Below are positions 24,496 through 37,432 of a DNA stretch of 64,000 nt, piece after piece. Below the pieces are notes generated by a model. It was not told where the DNA came from. It made no database searches and worked only from the letters and a program-made list of their open reading frames with translations. The position numbers and the translations under genes were made by a program. The DNA comes from Plotosus lineatus (lineage: Eukaryota; Chordata; Actinopteri; Siluriformes; Plotosidae): the NCBI GenBank assembly GCA_024760905.1, contig CM045733.1:25038501-25102500 (forward strand), written 5' to 3'. The stretch's first letter is position 1; every line of letters begins with the position of its first letter.

Positions 24496-27400
24496 GTATT
24501 TGTATATATATATGTGTGTATGTGTATATATATATATGTATGTGTGTATATATATGTGTGTGTGTATGTATATATATGTGTGTGTATGTATATATATGTG
24601 TGTATATATATATGTGTGTATATGTGTGTGTATATGTATATAATATATATATATGTGTGTGTGTATATATATATATGTACACACATATATATATATATAT
24701 TTGTTTATATGACTGAACTTGGAAGAAGGAGGGGCACGTTCAGTCTGTCGTTTGTAAACAATGGACGCAGCGTCATTGTGTCATTATGTCAGCGTAATAC
24801 GTAGGTACGTCTAAACTCAAAATTTGACTTTTTTGTGAAAAAAACCGGATGTTTGTGAAAGTGGAAAAACGGATGAACGTAAGTCGGGGAGCGTCTATAT
24901 AAAGAAATCGCAAGCATTTAGTAATATCTGATCAAATGTACGTCAGATGCCCACTAGAGGGACTGCATTAAGTTATCACTATGAATAGTTATCACTGTAA
25001 AGTTATAATCTGTTTCTTCCGTATATAAACAGTACTGTATCTTAAAGTATTACTGACTGCATTATGGATCATATTAGTGGCAGAAATACTTCCAGGGATG
25101 CTGTTATAAACACTCTCTCCAGGAATTTGTGTTACTGTCATCACGTCAGTCCTTAGAAATTCAGCCTATTCTGGTGCATTCTGTGTGGCCTTGCAATTTT
25201 ATCCATTCACTGCAACTTTTCTGTGAATTTGGTCAATCATTACATACCATTACATACCAACAATATCACCAGTCATATCAATTCCTCCGTGTAGATGTTA
25301 GGCAGTCACCATGCCTCACTTTGTTGTGTGTTGATGTGTGTGAAAATGTTTGCGTACTCTCTTGCAGTTTCTCATAATCTGTATTGTATTTACATTTTTC
25401 ATTGAAAAAGACGTGTAAAACATTACAAGATGTATTGCGGTTATATTGAAAATTTGAAAATCTTGGTGGGACTGTTTAAAGAATGAGTTCAGAATAATTT
25501 GAGAATTAAATCATGTTCATATAATATTCTATAAAGATTGTCCCGTGAGTGTAACTTCAGCGATGGAGTACAAGTACCAGCCAGGCCTTTTAGTTTATTT
25601 GTTTATTTTGTCAGTGCCTTTACAAACTGGACTAAGCCTTTTGTCTTTTTTCAGGAGACAAATCAGCCCCTCCAAAGCTGGAGCCTTCAGATTCTCACCC
25701 CCCTGTCATCCAATCGGACGGCCCGTCTGAGCCACCCACGCTGAACCCTGTCGAATTTGCCTCAGAGCAACAGCAGCAGGAAAAGCCTGACCACATGGAC
25801 ACACTGAATGGACTCTCCCGGAATCGTTTACTGATGGAAAATGCTGATGTCAGTGTGGTGGCTACGTCCACCGTTGCCGAGTGCTCTGCTCCTGTAAACA
25901 GGCGCACCTCGGTGCTTTTCCATAAGTCCAAAAGCACAAGTCCCCAGAAGGCCTCAACAGGAGAGGATGCTCAAATAGGTGCCAAGACCATCCTGTCAGT
26001 AGTGATTCCACGGCTGGAGACCCTGCTTCATACTAGGAAGAGGACGCGAAGTGCTAGCCGGGGCAGTGAGAGTGAAGAGGAAATGTCGGTCAAGCGCCCT
26101 GGTACTGCCCAGAGGAGTGCAGAAGCACTGACACCACTAGATCATAACTATGCCAATAGATGCACAGTTTGGATAGTCTTTGTTAGTAGTGGCCTGAGTT
26201 AGGCTTAAGGTTAAAGAGATAAGGTGTGAAGAGAAGGGAACAAAGAATGAAAAGTTCTGAATTCAGACTGCACTTTGTTTGCCCTCAGGCAGAATCCACT
26301 CTTCTCAGTGCAGATTTTGTTTGACATGTTGACCCTCTATCTCTCTCGTTTTCTCGGAATCTGTCAGGTCTGTCGAACGGTTATGTTCAGGAGAAGCAGA
26401 AGACGTCGGGTCCGGGCAGGCAGCAGGAGTCTCGTCGCAGATGCGCCTCAGAATCCAGTATTTCCTCCAGCAGCAGTCTGCTGGGTAACACGAGGTACAC
26501 ACACAAATCCAGAACACCAGACATCCTGATTTGTGTTGTTTTTTTATGTGTAAATTCTGATGTGTACCAAGTGATGAATGTTAGCTCGATCTCCAAAACC
26601 CAGTTCTGACTGAACGTATTGAGGCGGATTCATGAACAATTCAGCAGTACATTCTCTTTATCACAGCATCTGCACTCAGTCAGCTCACCTGTTCACACCA
26701 GAAGTTAAAAACATTGTCATTTTTCATTCAGTTGTTTTTTTTCTGACTTCTCAATCAAATTGATTTTCAGCACTAATCTGCCAACTGTTTAATTTAAAGT
26801 CTTTTGAAGCGTCTCATTATACACTAATAGTGAACTTTACTAAGCTGGCAAACATTATTGAAAAGGGGGCAAACTCAAGGACACTATACAGGGATCCCTC
26901 ACTTTCCTCACCGAGACCCTCCTGCAACTACCTTTTTAGTTCAGTTCATTTTCTGTAACCGCTTAATCCGAATTAGGGTCGCGGGGAGGCTGGCGTCCAT
27001 CCCAGCCAACTTCGGGCGAGGGTCAGAGTACACCCTGGACAGCTCGCCAGGCCATCGCAGGGCGGAAACACGCCGACGGCTTTGCAGCCTACTCTTGTTG
27101 AAAATCAGCAATGGTTCTTTTACATGCCTCTCACCATAGACAGTGAGAGACATGGCCAGCCTTTGATAACCCAGTTCGCTGCACTGGGGAGGACAGTGAC
27201 AACCTTGTGGAGAGTGGGAATCGAACCCCCAACCTTTGGATCAGTGATCCAGTGCCCTATACCACTAGACCACCACTGCCCTCGCAGCAACTGCCGAATT
27301 TCCGCAAATTAGGATTGACCCCTTGACTGACGTATATGTGTATATAATATCAACACATACATGTTCAATGCTATAAATGCTTATAATAACAATTAAACAT

Positions 27401-29905
27401 TCAAAAATAATGCATAAGATGTAAATAAAATATAAATGCACACACATACAGATGCACGCGCACACATACAGACGCGCACCTCACAAAGATGTAAGTAGTT
27501 TTGTTGAGTAGTGTGTTTTTGTTGTTGTTTTTGTCTTTTCATAATTGGCCTTGTTTGCAGCATTTTCTTTCTTTTTTTTTTTATGATTATTTCTGAAAAA
27601 CCCGCGATCCACTGAAGCTGCCGAAACTGAAGCACGAAGTAATGAGGGATCACCGTATTTGTTCTTATTTAGAAGAAAATATACAACTGGAAAAAACGCC
27701 TTATCGCTGTTAAAAACAGACTAAACCCGAGTCGCTAAAATCTGGGTTGAACTAAACTTGAAAACCTTCGGTGGTGCTGTCAATCAGAAAGAAGTCCCAG
27801 CCAGTTTGACAGTTCCTCAAATCACCATTTTCACATCAGCCCACCATCTTGACCTGCCCACTCTTCAGAGAAACCATGAGAGATTGAGATTCCCGGGGTG
27901 GAACATCTTTCAAGCATTTATCAAAGGAACATCTCGCTTCACTACACTGAAACCAGGATGTTTCTTGTCTGCCATGGGACTCGAGAAGCTGTGCATCGAT
28001 GGGTTTTATTGCAATGTATGAGGAGAAAAATTACATTAGAGAAACTGCGAGAAATGATTGCTAATTCTGAATAAGCTAGTCATGATATGGAACATGTAGC
28101 ATAAATAAATACAACAGCTCACAGTTGAACAAAACCTTTAGTGATATTTAAGTGCAGCCGTCGCTGATCAAAACGTATACAAACCACATTGATACGGGAG
28201 ATCTACTCGGTTCAGGTTGGTAGTCTGTTGGGCTTTTTACACCCGAGCCTAGTGGCTCATCAGGCCAGTGCTTATTCCTGGTTTCCATAGTGTGACAATA
28301 CCAGGTGTTTAACTCTTCCTGGATGGGATGCTAGTGGGTCCAGTGGCGTAGTGGTTAGGGTGCTGGTCTCATGATCAGGAGGTGGTGTGTTTGAATCCCA
28401 GTTAGACCCCCACTGTGCTAAGACCCCTGGGCAAGGTTATAACCACAAGTGTGCTTCTGTTCAACCAGCAGTATAACTGGTTACCAGTAAAATATACTGG
28501 GAAGGTAACCTACTCGTATCAGGCACCTCATTGTTCCCAGGGGGAAATTTACAATAAACATCACAAACTTAAGTTAAAGGTGAATATAGAAAAGATTAAA
28601 AAAAATATATATAATAAAAATTTAAGAGCGACCTAGTTTAAAAAAAGTGTAGAATGAGTATGCACGTGAATATCTAATGAGTATCAGTAGAAGACGACTA
28701 CTTTTATCGAAACTGCATCAGACCGAGTTCTTAATTTCATTCCCTTAAGTGCACGGTGCGCCAATCACCTCTTGAATATAAATGGGGGAAAAGCACGGGT
28801 GCGTCCGTAATTGAAGTTTATTCACTACCGGTAAAAGGCTTACTTAAGCTAAAAAGAATGCATTCGGGCGCATGGAAAGGTTTTATCTCATTTGAATGTA
28901 CCTCACATCCGAGATTTTACACAGCCTGACCAGAAAAGCTTTGGGCTGCAATAAACAAATGCTTCAGAGTCTGTGATCGGATAATTACTGGAGTGATTAA
29001 CGCGTTTCATCTGGCAGTGGTGGCCTGGTGGTAAAGGGTGCTGGATCGCTGATCATAAGGTTGGGGGTTCGAGTCCCACTCTCCACAAGGTTGTCACTGC
29101 CCCCCATCCCCCACCCCCAGGTAAGCTAACTGGGTTATCAAAGGCCGGCCATGTCTCTCACTGTCTGTGGTGAGATGTTCATGTAAAAGAACCATTGCTG
29201 ACTTTCGTAAAGAGTAGCTGCATAGCTGTCAGCGTGTTTCTGTCCCTTGCTAAAAGGGTTGTGTCAGGAAGGGCATCCGGCATAAAAAAACCTACGCCGA
29301 ATCAGATAATTCGCTACGGCGACCTCGGAAAAATGGAAAAAGCTGAAAGAGGGGGGGGGGGGGATGTGGCAACGGTACTTTTAATACTAAAGAGGTATAA
29401 ACTCAGGAAGTGATCCGCTCATGCCCATCGATTTGTTTCTAAAAGATTTACAAAATATATAAAACAATATTTAATTATTGAGACATTTTAAGCTCTGGTT
29501 ACCTATTTAATGTGACTAATGATTATTTTAGCAATTGATGAATCGATCGATTATTTTTTTTCGATTAATCCATGATTCCGGAAAGCGCAGATAGATAGAT
29601 AATTTGTTTTCAAACTGCAAGTCCAATATAGTACACAAACTCCAGAGTAATACATTATGAACATATAAAAGACAACTTTTGCAAACAGGACAACATTAAC
29701 AGTGAAGCAGTCCAACATTTCGGCCCGTGCATTTCGGTAAAGATTAAACCACCTTGCGAGAAACATGACAGCTGCCATCTTGACTTGCTGGACTACTTTA
29801 GATCACGTCACAAGCAAACAAGCTTGTGTATTACTACTCTTAGTACAACATATGCTGCACAGGCCGGGTGCTGAGGCTACTTCTCAATGATCTCTCTCTA
29901 CATAC

Positions 29906-29948
<43 letters not shown>

Positions 29949-30153
29949 ATAAAATAAAAGGACAGGACAAAGATTTTCTATTGAAACTCCATTTATCACT
30001 ACAGATCTGTTTCGAGGGGTGGTGAAACCATCCTCTCTCTTCAGGTGATTATAGAATATAGAATTATCTTTGTCCTGTCCTTTTATTTTTGTTATTTGCT
30101 CTACCAAAAAGTATTGAGCACTCTCCTATGGAAGGATCTACTCAGAAAATCCC

Positions 30154-30198
<45 letters not shown>

Positions 30199-31873
30199 CA
30201 GTAAAACCTCTGCTGACGAAAGCTTAAGCTCACGAACTTTTCGCCTCAAGAACATTAAATTCGCGAGCATATTGTCTCTGCTGACGAACTAGTTTTCGGC
30301 GGACGAATCAAACCACGCGGTCGAACAGCGCCACAGTGGTGGCCACGAGAAGCTGACGCACGCTCATGGCGTCACAGTTCGTCACCCCCTTTCTTTGAAT
30401 GCGGAAGTGGTTTGTGTTTGCTAGACATTTTGGACCATATTGAGTGTACTTTTGCTATTATGGGACCGAAAAAGACCCCACCACAGGCGGAGATCATTGA
30501 AAAACACGAACGAGGTGTGCGTTTGTGTGACTCAGCGTCCCAGTACCAGTTCGCTAAGTCTACCATTGCTCCCATCCTTAAGAACAAGGAAGCTATTAAG
30601 GGTGCGTGTGTGGCTAAGGGTGTTTCCAAACAGTAGGCGTTTCCAAACTCTCCTTCCAAACAGTAAGTCCCTCCCTCCCTCCTCCTCCCACTCCATTCCA
30701 TCAAGCCATCAACTACCATCACAAAGGTAAATAAAACGACTTTATTATACAGTACAGTTTATTTCTTTAATTACAATACAAGAGCACATTTATTATACAT
30801 AAAATAAGGTATATTTTTGTGTAGTTTTAAGGCTTATTTAGTAGACAATTGTTTTATGGGGACCTGGGAACGGATTATTCTCATTTTAATGGTTTCTTAT
30901 GGTAAATAAATGTTCGGAAGACGAACTTTTCGCCTTACACACACTTTCTGGGAACCAATTATGTTCGTGAGCAGAGGTATCACTGTATATATAAAATAAA
31001 CATTGCCACTTCAAAACAGAATCATTTTAGGATTCTTTAGTCAGTTACCCTGCTGATGGGCTGGCTTTCTCATCAATTTATACATGTTTTCTTTTAAGAT
31101 GCTCCCGCGTCACTGTAGTGCCCCCATGCCAAGCCATCTCACTTTTACAAAGCCTGCATTCAACACATTTTCAGAGACGATGTAGATTACAATTCTCCCA
31201 AACATTTGAAGATTTCAATCAAACACTTTTTTTTTTTTTTTTTTTTTTTTAAACACAATTCCAGTGAGGTGCACGTGTGACCAGTTCGTTCAACTCTGTA
31301 CTGAATGACACTCATCTGTAGTGGATGACTTGCACAATAATCACGCGACTATTCGACAAATTGATTTTTATCGATTTTATCAATTTGTTCTTGCAGCACA
31401 AATGTAATTCTTTCGGAAATTCACCGTCCTCAAACTTTCCTTTCAGGTTCACGAATATATTGCTTGCATGTGCATGTGCATGTGAACTGAGGTCTGATTC
31501 AGGAGTGAATTTTCCCCCGTTTAATTTGTTGTAGTTGCAGAGTTCTCTTACCCTCTGCCAAGGCACATTTTAGGTCCAGAGGCAGTGTTCTGATCCGGGT
31601 CTGCTTCAGTTGGTCAGGTCAAGGCTCAGAAACAATATGTGGCAATCAAATGATGTCAAGCTGAAGGTACTGAATGACCAGATTATCACATCAATGTTAT
31701 TTTTATTCTCTGGTGTCACGGATATAACGTTTGGGCTAGAACTGTGAAGGAGTGGATCAGGGAACATATCTGCACATGAATTACTTATGACCGTCATGGA
31801 AATCTTTGGGATTGGCTTGAGATGACCTTGTGTGTTTCAACTCTTTTCTCTTTAACATAAGATCTCAGCAAAA

Positions 31874-31904
<31 letters not shown>

Positions 31905-33652
31905 TTGTGCAACTCGGAATAGAAATAAATGTGGTGTTGCTTAGGATTGACAGAACAATTTCACAGTTAATGCAGCCATAATAAAAGCCAAAATCGATCC
32001 AGCAAAATACTGGAGTGTAAGATGTGTTGTTGGTTTTTGTTTCCTTATTCTCTTTTTTTTTTTTTTTGTATCACCTAGTTCTGTCTCTTTGAAGGCTTGT
32101 AAAAAAAGAGAGCTGAATCCATGCTGTACACACACAATGCAAACAAACACAAACGGGCATCTGTTGAGGGCAATTTTAGACAATATCTTGCCTAGTCCTG
32201 TAAGTAATACAGTTGGTGCTTTGCAGTTTGCATCGTTGGTGTGAAGGTGATTTTGCTCAGAATGTGCACTGCATTTTCTAAAATTTTCATGAGAACAGTT
32301 TCATTAAAGTCTCAAACACAACTTTATTCATTTGTTTTTCTGTAACCCTAATTAGTGTCACGGGGAGGCTGGCGTCCATCCCAGCCGACTCTGGGTGAGG
32401 GCAGAGCACACCCTGGACAGCTCGCCAAGCCATCACACGGCAGAAGCATGCTGACGGCTTTACAGCTCCTCTTGTCAAAAGCCAGCAATGGTTCTTTTAC
32501 AGCCTCTCAACACAGACAGTGAGAGACATGGCCGGCCTTTGATAACCCAGTTAGCTGCACTGGGGGGAGACAGTGACAGTCTGTTACGAGTAGGCCTTGA
32601 ACCCCCAACCTTAGGATCAGAGATCCAGCACCTTTACTACCAGGCCAATACTGCTCGTACAACTTCATTCCACTGTACAACAACAATAATAATAATAATG
32701 TACACAGTGTTCGTTTTATTACTGCATGCAGATAGTAAAGAGGACCGCACAGTTTCCAGAGAAATGGGATGTTTCAGATACAAATACTTTTATCTGCTGT
32801 GCTTACAAAGTGATTTGTACTGCTAGAGGATATGGGCAGCGTTCATATAATCTGAGTATGTAGTGAAACCCCTGAGTTGCTGCCCACAAGCATGACATGA
32901 AGTATGACATCGATGGCTGTTCATACCAGTCCTATCACTGACTTGATGCTTATTAATATATTATAGTTATATGGCAGCGTGGAGCAGTGGTGGTCTAGTG
33001 GTATAGGGCGCTGGATCGCTGATCCAAAGGTTTGGGGTTCGAGTCCCACTCTCCACAAGGTTGTCACTGTCCCCCCCAGTGCAGCTAACTGGGTTATCAA
33101 AGGCCAGACATGTCTCTCACTGTCTATGGTGAGAGGCATGTAAAAGAACCATTGCTGACTTTCGTAAAGAGTAGCTGCAAAGCCGTCAGCGTGTTTCTGT
33201 CCCTTGCTAAAAGGGTTGTGACGGGAAGGGCATCCGACGTAAAAACCTCTGCCAAATCAAACGTGCGAATCAGATGATTCGCTGTGGCGACTCCCGAGTA
33301 AAAAGGGAAGAAGCCGAAAGGCAGACAGACAGACAGACAGTTATATGGCAGCGTAATAAAACGATCCTAATACATAGCGAGGTTTATCACAAAGATTCAT
33401 GCCTGCGGTTATTGCAAAAACACACCTACTCCCTTTAGATGATTTAAAGAACTCAGCTGAATTTGCACTTTATGTAGTACAAACGCTCCCCGACTTACGT
33501 TCATCCGTTTTACGTTTTTTAGATTTTACTTTTTTTTTTTTTTCATTCAAATTTTGAGTTTAGACGTACCTACGTAGTACGCTGACGTAATGATGTGGCG
33601 TCCATTGTTTACAAACGACAGACTGAACGTGCCCCTCCTTCCCAGTTCAGTT

Positions 33653-33689
<37 letters not shown>

Positions 33690-35583
33690 TATATAGCGTG
33701 TTACCCTTGTGTTAAGACGTTGTCTCTTGTGATCTTTGTGTTTACACTGTTTTGCAGACTTTTGTAACCCTAAGCAAATATGATTGGTCAGAAATGTAAG
33801 CCTACTAGCATGGGTGCGAGTCTCATACACAGAGATGAATTAACTATCTACTCAGATCGGCACAATCTAGCGTGCATACTCACTTAAGCAAAGAGAGTTG
33901 TATAATGAATGAAAACCCGAATCCAGAGAGAACTCTCCGCTTTGCCGGTGATTCACATCAGTGCAGGCTGTGTTCTAAAGGAGTTCAACGGCACCCTTGC
34001 GCACTTGAAAGACCGGAAGTCCCTATACAGTAACCCACAGCAAGTACACTACTTTCAGTTTTGAGCGCCTCACATATTGTAAGCGTTGATTGGCTGTTTT
34101 AAGCTTCATGTAAAGCGACTCGGTATAAATAAGTGACTTATTTGAAATTAATGTTGATATTATTTGATATATTTGATATTATTTTACAATGTTATGTTTA
34201 TAATAATTGATTTAAGGGTGTTTTATGAGATACGGTAATGGTATTTATTGATGTATAGTACAGTATGAGCGTCATATGTCACACGTCATACATCATATGT
34301 CACACGTCATACATCATATGTCACACGTCATACATCATATGTCACTGTAACAACTTGCGTTCACTTTCAACTTACGTTTGGCTGTCCGGAACCAATTAAA
34401 AACGTAAGTTGGGGAGCGTTTGTATATAAATTTCACATGTTCTTACATTTACCAATTAACCACTTTAAATTTAATGCTTTTTTATTTTGGGTCAGGTGCA
34501 TGCCGGGAGTTTGGACATTTAAGAACTGATGGTGTTCTGTTTGATTCTGTGTAATGCTGTAATCAGTTGTGGGTTTTTTGTTTTTTTTTGCTGCGAGCGC
34601 GCTCGCGTTCCCATACAGGAAAATGCTCCTGTAAACTCGTGCACCTTGTTGCTATGTCAACTTATTCACGATGTTCCCCCCCCCCCCTTTCTTGTTTAAA
34701 ACAATATACAGAGATTTGCTGTGTCTTGCTCATTCAAAGAATAATTAATATTTTGCACTGGATGCCTTTGTTTTAAACAGATGTGTTGTGTGTGTATATA
34801 TAAACTAATGCATTTCCACCTCAAGAATCTTGTTTGGGTGAAAGTTGTACATATAAGAGACTGCAGAAGAGAATATACAGTAATATGTTCTGTACTTCCA
34901 ACAGTTATTTGAAGAGAAGACAAAGATTAATGGTTTAGTAAACTAACAGTCCTTCTGCTACTTAAACCAAACAGTCAAACCATGTCAGATTGGGGCTGTT
35001 GTGTAGCACCACATGTATCAAATGATGATCGAAAAACATCTTTCATTGCATGTTATGCTGTACTCCTTTTTTTTTTTTGGGGGGGGGGGGGGGGCATACA
35101 GTGCAGTCGTTATACTCGGTATTGTGCATAATTTGGATTGGATATTTGGGACACAACTGCTGCTGCAATCATGTGCTATATGCCAAGCTGTCCTGCCCAG
35201 GGTGTACACTACCTTTGAGTGAGCGAGAGAGAGAGACAGAGGTGAATATAGATAATAGTTACAGCCACATTAGTATGCAGATTATTTAATTTTGGATACT
35301 TTTTATTAATACCAAGAGTGGCTGCAAGACTTCACATTTAACCCACACATGTGTTGTATTCTTTTTGTAGCACACACTTGGAATTAAATAAATTCACCCA
35401 CCTACTTGACCTGCTATATTTTATATTCTTTTTATTATCTATTGTTAAAAAAAGATTAATTAAAAATTTAATTTAAGATTAAGGGGCGTGGTGGCCTAGT
35501 GGTATAGGGCATTGGATCACGGAGCCTAATGTTGGGGGTTTGAGTCCCACTCTCCACAAGGTTGTCACTGCCCCCCCCCCCCC

Positions 35584-35614
<31 letters not shown>

Positions 35615-37386
35615 GAGCAGCTAACTGGGTTATTAAAGGTGGGCCATGTCTCTCACTGTCTATGGTGTGAGGTTCATGTAAAAGAACCGTTGCTGACTTT
35701 CGTAAAGACTAGCTGCATAACCGTCAGCATGTTTCCGCCCTGCGATGGCCTGGTGAGCAGTCCATGGTGTACTCTGCCCTCGCCCAGAGTCGGCTGGAAT
35801 GGGCACCAGCCTCCCTGCGACACTATTTAGAATTAAGCGGTTACAGAGAATGAACTGATGATGAATTTAAGATGACTTTTTTTTTTTTTTTTTTTTTTAA
35901 GCATATTGTGGAAGGTACAATACTGAGTAGAAGTCTTAGGCCCCCTGTTTGTGTGTAAACTGCTTGAGATTTTAATTATTTAAGGAATCTTTGCACCACA
36001 TTTCTTTGCACGTGCCTAAAACTTTTGCACAGCACTGCTGAAGTGACCCATATCGATATATGAAACGTTGGTCGTGTTGCAGATGTGTGAGAGAGGTCTG
36101 TGCCCCACGTATCCGCATCTTTGAATATCTATAGTTTCACAATTTATTTAGATTGGCTCTTTGCACTTGGTGGGGATTATAGTGGTGGAGTTAGCTAGTT
36201 TAGGTTTGCTTGTGTATACGTAATGTTTTAAACCGCAAACCTAACAATAAGCTTAATTTTCTCTCCTGCAGAAGTGCCCCTCTGGCTTTCCCAAAGTGTG
36301 GAAAGGGGAAACCAGCTCTTGTGCGCAGGAACACCACAGATGACAAAAGCGAGCTGATCGCTTGCATCGAGACCGGGAACTTTGCTAAAGCTGCTAGACT
36401 CGCTGCTGGTGAGTCAGGTACTCTAGAGAGTTCTGAGTGTCTGCGCTGATTAACCCCAAACTGAGGTCTCGGTGAAGATCTTTATTGTCGAGGCCTGTGA
36501 AATAGTGTGGGCTATGAAGTGTAAGGTGTCGGTACTAAGCGGTCCTGTGCACATTCCGTCCATGAGTAATGACCCAATGTGAATAGAAGCGTCAAATTCC
36601 ATTTTGCTTATTAGAGATCATGGAGGAGGTGATGAATTATTTTAAATTATATTCATGTGTGTTTTATGTATATTTTTAAATATGTTGTAGAGTGATATTT
36701 TATATTTTGTGAGCTTTATGTGGCCATTTATTATCTTTAAGACGTATCATTTTTGCTCTGATACAGCTCTGTCCTTTGGCTCAGTTGTTCCTTGAAGCTC
36801 AGATAAGCAGCCCAGATGTACAAAAACAAAGCCGTGCAAACAAAAATGACCCCAAAACTAAGTGTGTGTGTGTGGGTGTGGGGTGTGGTGTGTGTGTTTA
36901 GTTAATAATCTACTTCCGGGTATTGGTTTCTTCAGAGACACATTGTCTGTTTGTCACTGAATCGCTGAGTCACCCTTGGAACAGTAGTTTTTGCTGAGCG
37001 TGAATATTGGTCCGATCAATTTTAAATGAATCTTACCCTCATGCTGATGCTGAATATGTGAAATCATTTCTCGATATCAGCTCTAGTGAACAACAGGAAA
37101 TGACATTGTGTTATATTATGTGACTGTGATGTTCGGCTGTGTATGTTTTTTTGGCATGTGTGCTATATGGTTAATAGGTACTGTAGCATCTATGAGCATG
37201 GCTTTGGAAGTGTTGTACTGTTTACAGTGAATCCATTTCTAACCACAATCATCCCTCGTTATTCCTGCTTCCATAGAAGTTGGAAACGGCAGTTTGTGGA
37301 TGCCTGCTAGTGCTGCACCAGTTGTTCTGGAACCTCTAAAACTAGTTTGGGCAAAATGTAGTGGATATCCATCCTACCCTGCCTTG

Positions 37387-37432
<46 letters not shown>

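Larger units (their letters stand above)
23308..24897 (+). mobile_element. Tigger-type element, CAGACGCTCC family, copy 1, with SINE and microsatellite inside
   Basis: Ends CAGACGCTCCTCAATTTACG and a matching inverted right end near 24878-24897, flanked by TA. It begins 11 bases after the preceding MITE. The interior contains a SINE fragment (24163-24405) and a long TA/TG microsatellite (24408-24705). A second copy is inverted at 33480-34422. No transposase is recognisable. Confidence 0.75.

Noticed and set aside
24293..24716. Long open frames of Tyr/Ile/His/Thr on both strands
   Set aside because: They are translations of TA/TG microsatellite DNA.
25795..26202. Independent 135-residue protein
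   Set aside because: It is exon 7 of brd1 read past its donor.
27758..28021. Possible small gene in brd1 intron 8
   Set aside because: No domain, no splice context and no codon-pattern support.
34271..34345. Short direct repeats as a CRISPR array
   Set aside because: The units are contiguous without unique spacers and sit in a eukaryotic transposon.
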